Shown here piece by piece: positions 50,598-63,635 of a stretch of DNA of 64,000 nt. Source of the DNA: Megamerina dolium. Lineage: Eukaryota; Arthropoda; Insecta; Diptera; Megamerinidae. Position 1 is the first letter of the stretch; every line of letters starts with the position of its first letter. A program made the position numbers and the translations under genes. Location: NCBI GenBank assembly GCA_963854835.1, contig OY978525.1, positions 95,632,136-95,696,135 on the forward strand. The letters are read 5' to 3'. The notes under the pieces are model-generated. The model ran no database searches and was not told the origin of the DNA. It worked only from the letters and a program-made list of their open reading frames with translations.

Positions 50598-51709
50598 ATT
50601 AGCGCGGCTCTAAATCCTGTCCTACATGAATTTTTTTCAATGCCTCCTTGATTGCGTTGCGCTGTCAAATGGCACAAACAAATATTTCATCCACAGAATT
50701 TATGTACTTATGAACAATACCAAAAGCAACAAAAGCAATAGACATACATGTGCATGTCAACAATTACTATATACATATACATACAAGAGGATAATCAATA
50801 AATAAAAATAAAAAATCAAATAAATCAAACAAAAATAACTTTTAAATGAATCATGTAAGATGATTTATATATGTTCAATTCTAACAAGAATTAATAGTGA
50901 ATATATACGTATATTCACATTTTACATATGTCCAGCTCAGTATACATTTACGTATATAAAGTATTCTACCTATAAATATGTACATAGCTTTTTGTTGTTA
51001 CAATTTTAACTTTTCACATTTTTCATTTGATTATTTTGTTACATTACTATTCACTTATGTTCAATTTTTCTGTCATTTTTTTTTATTATTTTACGTTTTG
51101 GCCACAAGTTGAAGTTTTGATGTTTGCTTTTTTTTCTTGTTAACTTGACTTATTTGCGGTTTGCGTAACGGTAAATGTAACATTTGATGCTAACGTAAAA
51201 TTCATTTTCAAAATGTTCTGCTCTATGATTTCATAACTACTAGATGTACCATTAAGGATATTATGCTCTAATTGTAGTATAATACAATATTTGCGGTATT
51301 ATAGTACCTACAATTAGAAAGGCCCAACTGTTGTACAGCTGTACTTGACTGATATGAATGTTTGTTATTTTTATTATTGTTGTTATTTTGTGGTTAACCA
51401 TCATCATGATTTACAATTTTTTGTTTGTTTTCATTATTTTCTCTCAATTTCGTATTTTCGATTTCGTATTGAGCTTTACTCTGCTTTCATAGGGTGAGTA
51501 CGTGTGTGTATTTGGCTTTATGGCAAATACTAATTAGCGCAATATAGAATTGTAATATTGATTGGCAGTTAAAATAGGAAAAACAAGAATAAAAATCATA
51601 AGTCATATTAAAAGTAGGTTATATTAAATGTTATATGAAAAGAGCGACAGCTTTCGGAAAATTAAATTTGGATACCATCTCTTCAGGTACACAAACATAC
51701 TGGCCGACA
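50598..51709. other. AT-rich non-coding stretch
   Basis: Nothing supported. Confidence 0.6.
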
Positions 51710-53220
51710 GATTTAAACAAACTCCTGGTTTTATATCAAATATTATTATATCAAATATAGCCCATGTTTTGAAGTGTCCATTCTCCCGTTTTGGTCGAGT
51801 TTAATAACAATTTTGCAGATCTACCCGTCAAATGCTGTCTTCATAATCGTAAAACTGATTGGGAGCATTTCCGACATGTACCCTCAACAATTAATCTAAA
51901 ACGCTCACTTAAATCCAAAAAAGATATTACTATGACTGTTGCACACTTCAACAGCTGCCTGCAAATATGAACATGAAAATCTATGAACATTTCCACTGTA
52001 CCAAAGGAAAAGCGAAATGCAAGAAAAGGTGGCAATAAAGAAGACACCCTACAGATAAGAGATACTTTACCATAAGTGAGACCATGCAAATCCATCATTG
52101 TCTCAGTAATCTATACGCGACAGCAGCTACTTTCTCTGGAAAACAATTACCAATCTAAAGAGAGAAGAAAATAATGAATAGGCCAAAAGTGACCTTGAAG
52201 AGTATTTACTCTTCATAAAACTGAGCACTCACCCAAATGTAACAGAAAAAGTGAAAACTGTGTTGAGCCATACCAATCAGATGGATCCACCGATACTTAA
52301 ATTTTCTAAATCTGAAGTGAAAGAAGGCCCCGAATATGCCCTAATCATAGGATAAATTCTGAAAGAACTGCCGGATGAAGGAATAACGTTCCTGATTTAC
52401 TTATTTAATAATACAGTAACAACTGCCTTCGGACCTCCACAATGGAAATTATCTCAAATAAAAATGCCTCTCAAATCCGGCAAAAGCGCATACAAAAGTG
52501 AATCGTATTGTCCCATTAGCCTATTACCTGTTTCTTCTAAGCTCATGGAAAGTCTTTTTTCCCAAAAGACTATTGAGTGTTGTCACAATCCAACCAAAAA
52601 TTCGGATTTAGGAAAAAAACACAGCACAGTGGAACAAGTTCATAGGATTGTTGAATATATTCAAACTGCATTCGAACAGAAAAAGTATTGCTCAGCGGCA
52701 CTCCACGATATCTCACAAGCATTTGAACGCGTTTGGCATGATCGTTTGCTTTACATTGCGTTTAAACTCACTCCCAATGGACTACTATTTACTCATCAAG
52801 TTCTATCTTAACAACTGATATTTCTTCGTACAGCAGGGCCAAGAACAATCTACTAGTGTACCCCAAGGTAGCATCATGACTCCTTCACTACTCTACACGT
52901 ACGATTTACCATCAACTGAAGGAGTGATGACACTACTGCCTTTGGCGTTGACACTCCTCCACATTCAAACTCTTAAAAGAGTAAGGATACTGACTGGCTA
53001 AAAAAATTCAGAATTAGCTCCAATTAAACAAAGTCAGTCCAGGTTACATTCACTCGCAAACAAGATATCTGCCCACCTGTCAACTCAACGTGATAAAATC
53101 AAATATCTTGGCATGCATCTTGATAGAAGAACGGTTTTATTTGAAGCATTTATTCTTCTCCTGGAATTCAACTACTTTTTGGTTTTAACAGCCACTATAA
53201 AAGAAGTAATTTGGTAGAAG
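51710..53220 (+). pseudogene. jockey-like LINE fossil: endonuclease end and reverse transcriptase
   Basis: Plus-strand translation with frameshifts. Near 51785-51860 a VEFNNNFADLP...KTDWEHFRHV segment follows the end of the AP endonuclease. Near 52310-52460 lie SEVKE, ILKELPDEGITFL and PQWKLSQIKMPLKSGK, the RT entry. The open frame 52464-52811 holds SYCPISLLPVSSKLMESLF, then KKHSTVEQVHRIVEYIQTAFEQKKYCSAALHDISQAFERVWHDRLLY. Here the first catalytic motif FLDISQAFD reads LHDISQAFE. VPQGSIMTPSLLYTYDLPS follows near 52857-52918. The FADD box is destroyed near 52935-52950. KFRISSN, VTFTRKQDICPPV and KIKYLGMHLDRR (53100-53132) are the thumb. All features fit a jockey-clade ORF2; it is inactive. Confidence 0.85.
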
Positions 53221-55688
53221 AACCATTATATATTAAGAAGTGAAGATACGGAGCAAGCGTTTTCAAAAAATGCTTAGGAGGAAAAATTAATTGGTGTCGT
53301 TCATATATTCCATCACTTTAGACGTGATTCCTGTGCATCTGTTGCCAATTTTCAGGTGATTTTTTAGTAATTTCGTATTTGAGTCCCCTTAAGATAGGAA
53401 GTAATTATGTTTAGAGGAAATGTTTAGAACGACAAACTATTGGGGGCCATCCATGCATTTCATTGCTCTGGAGGCGATTCACATTCAGTTATGGAGTTCT
53501 TTGTCATTTTTTAGATGGTTCTTAAGGGGTATTTCTTATAAAATTGATTACTGAAAAAAGACAGGCTAGTAATACTTGAAGTGATACAGTGTTTTTCACT
53601 GTCCACATTTTGTTCCACACAATTAAACTGACCTTTATGTATGTGCATATATATATATAAGTATGTACTACGGAGAAAATGAAATGAAAAAGTGCTAACC
53701 GACAAAATATTTCTAATGAATTTCATGGTGAAAATATTTTTTATGATTTATGTCAACGATATTAAAATTACATTTAATTTAACTTGAGTTAATTCAATAT
53801 AGAACCCACTATATTATAACAAATTCTATTTCTTTCTCATTTATACTATTGGAAATTGATTAGTATCAACACTTTTAATGAAATTATATATGGAAATATT
53901 ATTATTATTATTTTGAAATTGAATAGAATTGAATCATACTGAAACAAAATTGTGATAATAAGACTAATTATGAATTGATTTAATCAAGCCAAGTCTGTAA
54001 ATAACAACAGCCATGATTATGAATAGGTAAATAATAAATCTACAGATCTAAGGGAGAAGTAGTCCACGGGGTTGAAATTTCAATTTCTAATTTAATTAAC
54101 CACAAATTGTGAACGAACATCAGCAACAACAACAACAACAACAACGGTAACAATAACAATGATGACAATTGTCATTGAATGCAATTTACTTCTTGTATCA
54201 TTTGTCCAACATAAGATGTAATAATATTAGCAATATTGACAAAAGCAGTTTATAGTCAGATAAATGTGCCATCTGTTGTATCAATTATCGGTCAGCTACG
54301 TCAACATTGTCATCATCATCACCAACATCACCGTCATTGTCAACATTGTTATTGCTTTCGACATTTTAGACATTGAGTTTTAACATTTTGTCCAGTTGCT
54401 GTCGTCGCAGCCGTCATCATACGTTTTGCTATTTCAAATATTTAATGTGTTTTTATTGCATGCTCTGGTGCGTAAATAATACATTATCATTAATTCATTT
54501 GACTAAGATATACATATATATGCATTCGCTAAACGAATGTTTAATGATTTGTTTGTGTTCAGGAGGAGTGCTTTGATATCAATAACGAAACACCATCATT
54601 TAAAAAGATATTGTTCTCTCGTACAAGCAATCTACCCAGTCATTTATCAACCTTAGTTATATATCAATGACATTGTATGTAACACTTATAATTGATTTGA
54701 AGAAATATTCTTGACTTGAATTCGAATTAGCTATTCAAAATTTCAACCAGTCTTGAAAATTATAATTAGGTCTGTAGCAAACATAAATATTTCACCAGTT
54801 TGCTTAATACTAAATTGTAGTAGAGGTAATACAAATTATAATGTTAAATTTCCGGTAACGCCAAAGCTACGCTGTGAAATATTTTCATATGGGAGGTAGT
54901 CGTGATTCTTATCGGATTCTATACATTCTCAGTCTCATTTATTTATTTTTTAAATCAAATCTTACGTACCGACATTCAGCTGCATAGCTATATATTTTTG
55001 TACGCAAAATCTAAAAATAATCAGATCAAATCATCAGATTTCGCACATCTCCAATCTATGGTAAAATCATATCCTTATGTGCACAGTAAAAAAATGTAGT
55101 TTAATTTGAATACCATTTTGGTATTTATATATTGTATATACGAAAATGCTAAGCAACAATAGCACTATAATACAATAGGTTTAAATGTCCGACATCTGAA
55201 TGGACATTGGCATTATTTAATTGGTCAAATTGTGTGATGTTGTTTACTTCAGCACCATGTAGTAATTTTTATCTTACACTTGCTAACACAAAATTCCAAA
55301 TTTTTGTTTTACGTTTTCTTTACGAGTGAGGTGAAATTATGCTAAATTAAGCCAATTTAGACTAACTAATATTTAGTAGAAGCATTTAAAAGCCATGTGA
55401 TTCTTTTATTGTTAATATTCGAAAAAAAAGAGCGAACGAATTTTTTATTTTATTTTCTTTTCTGTAGTATTTTCGGAAGTGTTGCATATTTCACTTTGAC
55501 ATTTGGCGTTTAAAATTAAATATGCCAAATACTTTGTCTTCTAAAAATAATTTTAACTAATTTCAATATTTACAAGTGTATGTTTCGTTATTGTTCGATT
55601 TAATCTCTGGGAATATTGAGTTTTAAATTCGATTTTTCATCATTTTTTAAGCCATTTTATATTATTTATCTGTCTATAAAAGTAAGCA
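53221..55688. other. AT-rich non-coding stretch
   Basis: No supported gene. CAA triplets near 54122-54145 and short CAT/CATC-rich parts are present. An (AAGT)n run at about 55681-55705 abuts the SINE. Confidence 0.6.
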
Positions 55689-56068
55689 AGTAAGTAAGTA
55701 AGTAAGCTGTGGTTGCCGTAGCTCAGTGGTTAGTGTGTTCGCCTTCTGATCTGTAGGTCGTGTTTCAATCCCCGGCTGATGCATAACAAATTTAATATCG
55801 ATAAGATTTTTCTTTCGAACGGTACCCACCTGTCAGCAAGCAATTGGCAATTCTTCCGACAGTAACAACTTGCCATGCAAAAGCTTCTTAAAGAACTCTG
55901 TGACAAAGCTCAGAAAAAGTGATGTCACAAGTGTTCTGCCGTTCGGAATCGGCTAAAATAAGTAGGTCTCTTCTAATATTGTCCAAAATTTAAGACGCAC
56001 AACAGTAATGGAAGAGAAGCTCGGCCAATGAGCCCTTTGGGGCTTTAAGTGCCACATATTTATTTTTT
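55689..56068 (+). mobile_element. tRNA-derived SINE, full-length copy with 14-bp target-site duplication
   Basis: Second complete copy of the family. The direct repeat TATAAAAGTAAGCA flanks it at 55675-55688 and 56069-56082. At its left end an AGTA tetranucleotide run precedes the head, perhaps from slippage at the target. The A box TAGCTCAGTGG is intact near 55719. The B box reads GTTTCAATCC instead of GGTTCAATCC, so polymerase III promotion may be weakened. Body and 3' block match copy 4784-5144 with about eight substitutions. The tail is ATATTTATTTTTTTA. Confidence 0.9.
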
Positions 56069-56082
56069 TATAAAAGTAAGCA

Positions 56083-56692
56083 TGATTCAAATGGTGTTAT
56101 CATCGAAGAATATTTAGTATTGTTTGTTGTCTAAATTTAGGGCATTTTTCAAATCTTCTCTATCCAAAATTTCGAACTTATAACCGAACTCGCTTGAGTT
56201 GTCAGTTCCCCTTGCCATACAATATAATATAGTACAACATTTCGGTGTCTTTCCTATACAGTAATTCAATGACAGTGACACATGTGACAAAAGCACAGTG
56301 TATCTAAAAAAATGTTAATTCCTTTTTCTTGTGCCTCATCAAGATCTCTCGCACCTTCCAATCATATATAACAACATATTGCTATTCTTAAATAATTATA
56401 TTTCTACAATAAATCTAATCAAAAAACGTTTAAGGCCCTTGAATAAATATGAAAATATATAGAAAAAAACCACAAGAACAACAAAAATTATAATAATATA
56501 AAAATTGAAATGGTAAAAGAATTGGAAATTAATTAAATATGGCATTGACATAAAAGAAATTCAATTCAATTCAAGACAATTCAATTCAATTCGATTCAAT
56601 TGAATTGCATTTGCATAAAGAGTTGCAAACTACATAGAGTGTAATGCCACCAAGATAAATAGAAGAAAACAAAACGCATAGTAAAAGATGGT

Positions 56693-56725
<33 letters not shown>

Positions 56726-59536
56726 ATACATATAAAGAAATGTGAGAGAAGTAAAATATATGTGCTAGCAGCTTACTGAATTATTGTTGGCAAAAACGCA
56801 ATCCTATATATGTATGAGCATAGGTATAATGCAAATTGCAACAAATGCCTTGTTTGCTAGCTTAGAAGCCCCTCTCGATGTCTTTCTCATCATGTTGCCA
56901 TCTTCTGGCAGTCATAGCGTTTGGCAAATAATCAAAAGGAGCCGAAAAAAAAAATACAAAAGAACAAATGCAAATCCAACCTAAGAAAAATGATATATAA
57001 ATACTTGCACACCCACACTTCGGTAAGCATGCAAATTGCAAATGGGAAGGAGGAAACTAAAGAGAGCAACGAATGGCAAAACAATTGCCATTACAACGTT
57101 TACTGATGATGACGATGATTTGTTTGTTTGTTTGCTATTGACTTAACGACGAGATTTGTTGTTGTTGTTATTGTTGTATTTTCTTATTCAATCTACTCAC
57201 TGACTAACTGACGACATTCTAACATTTTTTCTTTTTCTGTTGTTTTTTTTTTTTTGTTCTTATTTAGATATTCGCTTACTGAAAATACTGAAGTGAGGCA
57301 TGAAAAGCCATTCAAAATGAGATCGAGTGGCTATGAGATGACGACGATAATGACGATGATGAAGATGATGAAGATGACGTTGGAAATATTACTACTGCCA
57401 TTCAACACACTTTGCATATACAATCATCATTGTAAGTACGATAAGTAAGAAAATAAGCAATGGAATAAAAAATATCGTACATCTTCTCACTCTGCTTTAC
57501 AATACATATGCATACGTACGTACATACATGTATGCATTCATAATACTCACTCATGACGACAAAAGTGCTCAACTCGAAAAGTGCTTTGAGCCATTCGTTC
57601 AACATTCGTTCATTCAAAATTCATTCAACTAAACACATTTGTGGCAACAAATGACTGACTGACGACACGTCGTCAGTAACTGCCTTTCTATGATAAGCAG
57701 ACGACGCAGAGAGAGCGAGAGGATGCGAACAATGTTGAGAAGTTAAAATGTGAGTATATTTTCTTTTGGATGATAATCAACAACAACAACAACAACAAAG
57801 CACTTAATTGAACAAGCAAAAAAAAAAAAAGAAAAATATAAATGCGAGAAGAAAAATTTAATTCAATAAAAAAATTCGAATATTGTAGAATGTGCAAAAA
57901 TGAATTGAAATGAAATGCAATCAAAAAATGACAGCTGCAGCAGCACTAACATAAGTACCAACCAACATTGGCAGACAAACGAGTTGGAATTAAATCAATT
58001 TTTGTCATCTCACTCTAGTTGTTGTTCGAATGTGAGTACCATTGAGATTCTGCGTTTTTTCTATGCAATGGTGTGTGTGTGTGTGTGATGTTTTTGCGTA
58101 TGCATCATCCAAAGTGAATCATACTTTACATAAAATATGCATTGAATGAATAAATGCAGCAGCGAGGTAAAACTGCATGATCAATCAACCGCCAATATTG
58201 TGGTTCACAGTAGAATAGCTATCATACTTGTTATCCCTATACTTTCATTTGACTGTGAAACAGATAAAGTCAAACATAATGTTCAAAACACAGTGATTAT
58301 AGATAATTAATCATTTCTCAATTGTGCAACAAACGATACAAATAATTTTCTAAAAGACAATACAAAAAAAAAAAAGTTGCTCATTGTCAGCTAATGTAAA
58401 ATTGAAATGATGTAGACAGTTGTTCTTCTATGTCTGCTTTAACTTCTTACTTTCTAAAGTTATACGAAACAAGGAAACCAAAGTAGCTGACAGTTGGACA
58501 ACCAACTTTTAATTACATGCATACGAATACATACACAAGTATAGCTCAGAAGATAGTTGAAAATAATGATGCCATGACAAAGTCCTTTCAAATAAACTTG
58601 GAAGAAATTGCAACAACAACAACAACAACAAAATATGATTATTTATTCAAGTATTTATCTCATATCAACCAACCAAGTCCATAAGATATTACTCATTGCT
58701 ATTGCTGCCGTTGCATTTTATGCGAAAACAATGACAATGGAAAAATTGAAATGAAAATAATTCATAATTATAAGTAGGTATCTATCTAGAGCTGCCATAG
58801 AATTTTGCTTCGTCTCATTGTTGCTGTGCTTTTTGTAAACATACTCGTCGCAATTCGAAATTCATGATTTTATTTGATTGCACCATACAAAAAAGCTTGT
58901 GCTGCTAATTCTTTAACGATTTCCCTACTTAATTTAATTTTAAAGGAAACTACATAAAATTTGTAAAGAAAAAGGATACGAATAAAATAAATCAAAGCAA
59001 GGAAAAATTAGTGCAAAAATTCTTCAAGATTTTTTTACATTTAAACAAGATTGTTTTTATAAAGTTGATTATTTCATAATCATCTCTGACCACTGAGACT
59101 ACCAAGACTTGGGATAATTATATATATATTTATTATTTTATTCCTCCCCTGTAATAAAACCTAGATCTAGTATGATTATGTACTAGTTTTCTAGTTGCAA
59201 TAAATGACATAGTTCAATAACTAAAGAAACTTGAATGTTTAGATTCACTAGTTTAGCAGGACGCTTGGTGGTCCGTATTCATGTTCAAATTGCTGCGAAT
59301 AACCAAAAATAAATAAATTGTCAAATAATTTAAATGAATATATGGAATGAGAATTATAATGCAATGAATGAAAATAGATTGTTCTTTCTTTGCTTGAACG
59401 GGTCAATCGACACATCCTATGACCATGTTCGCCAGTTGTAACAAAGGGAAGTGAATAGAAACGCAAATAGTTCAATTCAATAAATAATATTTTATTCTAA
59501 TTTTCCCTTGAGATTAGAAAATATTTATTGGATCTA
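56083..59536. other. AT-rich non-coding stretch with microsatellites
   Basis: No supported gene. Contains a degenerate AATTC/ATTCA pentanucleotide tract (56559-56608), a GA tract (about 56694-56722), GAT/GATGA triplets (57337-57376), CAA tracts (57780-57797, 58611-58630) and a GT tract (58071-58087). Confidence 0.6.
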
Positions 59537-60661
59537 TAACTTAATCGTGCGGTTTGCTAAGATATGGCTTAACTTGATTATTATTCCATCGTTCCAATAT
59601 TCCGAACATGCCTTGAAAAGCTACTGTCATTGTGCGCCTTTCTAATTATATGTCATTCATTTGAAGCGTAAGCAACAATAATTTTTTTTCAATCAAATAT
59701 GTCGAACTTTGTGCCTGAAAGACTGTTTTTCCGGGGAGTTCTTCTTCATTACTTTAATATGAAGAAAACTGCTGCCGAAAGTCATCGTATTTTGTTGGAA
59801 GTTTATGGTGAACATGCTCTAGCTGAGCGAACGTGACAAATGTGGTTGGCACGATTTAAAAGTGGTAATTTTGGCTTTGAAAACGAAGAACGACCTGGGC
59901 AGCCAAAAAAGTTTGAAGATGAAGAACTGGAAGCATTACTCGATGAAGATTGTTGCCAAATACAAGGAGAGCTTGCAGAATCTTTGGGAGTCACTCAAGC
60001 AGCCATTTCAGAACGTTTAAAAGCGGCCGGATACATTCAAAAGCAAGGAAATTGAGTGCCACATGAACTGAAGCCGAGAGACGTTGAAAGGCGATTTTGC
60101 ATGTCCGAAATGCTGCTGAACGCCACAAAAAGAAGTTATTTTTTCATCGGATTGTTACTGGTGATGAAAAATTGATCCATTATGACAACCCCAAGCGCAA
60201 AAAATCATATAAGAAACCCGGCCAACCAGCAAAATCAACAGGAAAGACGAATATCCAAAAAAAAGCTGCTTAAATCGGGTGAAACCATTAATCCGAATAC
60301 AACGCTCGGCCTCATGTTGCAACATCGGTCAAAAACTATTTGGAAAACAGCGGTTGGGAAGTTTTGGCTCACCCGCCTTATAGCTCAGACCTTGCCCCGT
60401 CCGACTACCATTTATTCCGATCGATGCAGAACGCCCTCACTGGAATAAGGTTCACATCAGAACAGTGTACTAAAAATTGGCTTGATTCATTCTTGGCCGC
60501 CAAGCCGGCCCAGCTCTTTTGGGATGGAATCCACAAATTGCCAGAAAGATGGGAAAAAGTCATAGCTTCAGATGGGCAATACTTTGAGTAATCCTATTGT
60601 ACATGTTTTTCTTAAATAAACGTACAAATTTGGAAAAAAAAACCGCACGAATTAAGTTATG
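59537..60661 (+). mobile_element. mariner element with terminal repeats, internally deleted transposase
   Basis: TA dinucleotides at 59535-59536 and 60662-60663 bracket about 1.1 kb. The left end TAACTTAATCGTGCGGTTT and the right end AAACCGCACGAATTAAGTTA are inverted repeats with one indel. The transposase starts at ATG 59699 (MSNFVPERLFFRGVLLHYF). The DNA-binding part is well preserved but has TGA at 59834 (in the ERTC motif) and 60053 (QGNW motif). Linker LKPRDVERRF is present, then VTGDEKLIHYDNPKRKKSY with the first catalytic Asp. An internal deletion near 60270-60310 removes the second Asp block. The end returns as [38 protein letters not shown] in shifted frames, with the third Asp, and finishes SDGQYFE, TAA at 60589. 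Full-length mariners are about 1.3 kb. Confidence 0.88.
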
Positions 60662-60663
60662 TA

Positions 60664-62813
60664 TCCAAGAGATATGAACAACCGAAGGAATGAATAATTA
60701 TTAGAGCTTTATAAACAATCTTTTGTGATTTATTCTAATTACGTCTCGAATATTCTTTTACAATTGAAAAAGTGCTGAGGTGAAAATCTGCTGAAATTTA
60801 ACATAAGGAGAAAAATGAAAAATATGAAATGTATTTCTCGTTGCCAAGAATTTTTATTAAAAATAATTGCTAACACGATTTAAGCAGCACGATTAAGAAG
60901 CTCGACCATGTATGTATTTATTTATGTATTATTATTATTATTTTTTTTTAAACAATGCCTCATGAAAATTCAGTAAAATAATAATGATGGGCTTAATTGG
61001 GTCAAGTGAACTTTTGAATAAAAACTAAAGAAATGACCACCTAATTCCTCGTAACCAAGTTAGGTTACATATGTGAATATTACTAATATGCTTCGACGAT
61101 CGGCGAAGAATAATGAAAATCTAATTTCTGATGAAAATATGAGATTATGTATGGAGATTTATACATTCACGCCCATCATCAATAAGCATTCAGCATGTTA
61201 CATATTTGACTTTCATTTAATTGCTGTTGTTATTTTTTCCGGTCTTTGTAATAAAACTATTGTTGCTATTGTATGTAGCTTTTGTTATTGCTGTGATAAT
61301 ATAGAATATTTGACATTGTAGTCAGCTTAGTGTTACACACTATTCTAGTCATACAAATTGTTATCGCTCTATCGGTAATGCTCTTTGTATTGTTGTTGTT
61401 TCATTTATGTGCAAGGTCATACAGATTATAGACGTACACACTATAGTGTATACATATATGTATATGTACATACATATATAACTAGAGTATAGTATATGTA
61501 CATAAAATGTCATAAAGTATATACACGTGCACATCTGTACATTATTTAATTGTGTATTTAACTTAAGTATGAATTCAAATTCATCTACAATGAATATATG
61601 CATATACACGTACCTGCTTTCAATACAATCATATTTTATTTATGCTCTCTACCTTCCCTTTCTACACACACATACATATATTCTGGTTTCTTCGTATTTT
61701 TCATTTTACATTTTATAGCAAATTTTATAGAAATGACATATACATACATGTATGTTAGGTACAAATATTCCTTTCGACCATATGACTAGGTGGTACACAC
61801 ATCCATACGTATAGCATATTTATTGTAGAGAAAAAAGGTCAAATGTTAAATGCACTTTGACATTATTTCTTCGAAGAAGAAATATGAATAAAATATTAAT
61901 ACAAGCATAAGTACCTACCTACATTCGTATTGTATCAAATCATATTAATTGTTGTTGTTGCCGCTGTAAAGATTTTAATTTCTTCATGGATTATATTCAA
62001 CATAAGTATGTATATTTAATCTCTTTGTAAAGGTTATACCCACCTACCCGTCATTATCACTAACATCCTTCAAGTTGAGAAGGCAACTTGAGAAGAGTTG
62101 AAAAAAGACAAGATGTTTTTGAAGAGATCCAATATAGAAATGTGAAGCAAAATTTAAAAGAAAAATATAACAAAATAATTCCAAGAAACAGGTTGCTTGC
62201 AAATATTGCTCAAATATTATATGCATTCCTCGGAAAGTATTGTAATCTTAAAGAACTTTTTGAATATATGATTTCTTATGGAACAACATTCAACATTCAC
62301 ATTCACATTCAATACTATTTCTCAGAACATACGAATGTAACATATACACTTGTACCATAGTTCTCTCATTCTAGTTTACTAAGTATATAAGAGGACTTAG
62401 CATACATATAAAACCTATTTTTCATTGTTAGAATTGTTATTATTGTAGTGTACTAGTTCTATGGAATCTACTACATAAATTGATTTCAACTTTTGCTCTT
62501 GAATGTTTCAAGTTTTGTTTTTCATTCTGCATTTCAGAATTTATCATTAATGCATTGATGGACGTTTTACAAGTTGGCTGGTATTCTTCTGAAACATTCG
62601 AATTAAATGGAAATGATAATTGTAAGTGGTTGCATATTAATAAGCAACTAAACTGCATAATTGAGCTTGTATAGGTCGCAATTAGAGCTTTTTAAGAATG
62701 AAAGTATTAAAAGTTTCAAGTTATAATATCAAACGAGTATTTGATTTTGTTGCTTTAGAGAAATGTACAATAATAGTACCCATTTCCACTGATTGCTTCC
62801 TTCCTGCACTTAC
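60664..62813. other. AT-rich intron part before the upstream exon
   Basis: No supported gene. ATGTAT/ACATAC-rich sequence near 61430-61520. The small open frames at 62088-62360 and nearby show no motif. The last bases on the minus-strand side form the splice donor of the coding exon. Confidence 0.6.
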
Positions 62814-62816
62814 CTG
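62808..62816 (-). other. 5' splice site opening the 50-kb intron
   Basis: On the minus strand CAG|GTAAGT, a full consensus donor, with the exon ending at 62814. The frame would stay open past it as GTA AGT GCA..., giving the extra residues VSAGRKQ... of the raw open frame, which are intronic. Confidence 0.9.
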
Positions 62817-63602
62817 TAGATCTGTAGCTGTGTCAGGTTGTGCCAGATCGCAAGCTGATATCCACGGATTAAGGCGTGTTAGCGGAGTTTCACTTTCGAA
62901 AATCGATTTTTGAAGATCTTTACGTTTGTGGTTGTTGTTGTTGTTGTTGTTCTTGGTATCAGACACGCTCACTTCTGTAGCAACCGTTACAATTGCTGCA
63001 GTTTTATGATTTGCACTGTGTGTTCGTGTGTGTTGATCGTGTCTTGGTTCGACAATTGCCGCAACGCTGTTATCATTCACTACTAAATTCGCTGCATAAA
63101 TTTTCTTACTTTTACTGTGATTATTATCATCATCATCATCTGTGTGTGTATTATATTCTGCGTTCTGTTGTGGCTGCTGCCATTCTTGGTGTTGTTGTGG
63201 TTGCTCTTGCTGTTGCTGTTCCTCATTATCATCAATATCGGCAACAAATTCGCTCTCGATACTAGCGCCACTACCGCTACCACGATCTTCAATGCCACCA
63301 CTACCACCAACGTCACTATCTAGACCGACGCCGCCTCTGCTATCACCACCCTCGGTACCACTGTAGTCGTCTTCGTTGATGTAACCAATTTTGTCGTTGG
63401 TTAATTCGGTTAGCCGATCAAAAGATTCTTCTGAGAGTAAATCGTCCTCGGCAACTAAGGCAAGTATATCGTCCTCGTCGAAAGATCGTGACGAGTCGGC
63501 GGTGTGCGATGAGGAGGGAAATTGTACGAGTAGTCCTTCAGAATTGGCTTCGCTACCAGTAGCTGAGCTATCGCTAGTGTCGTCGTCGTCGTTGTTGTTA
63601 TG

Positions 63603-63635
<33 letters not shown>

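Larger units (their letters stand above)
12790..62813 (-). other. giant phase-0 intron, about 50.0 kb
   Basis: Bounded by the CAG|GTAAGTG donor at 62814/62813 and the TATAG acceptor at 12790. Joining the two exons gives a continuous frame reading ...CDLAQPDTATDLQ then GQCSAGTLPVAWVDEG.... No further coding exon of the gene was seen inside. Mobile-element fossils and simple repeats account for the recognisable content. Confidence 0.8.
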
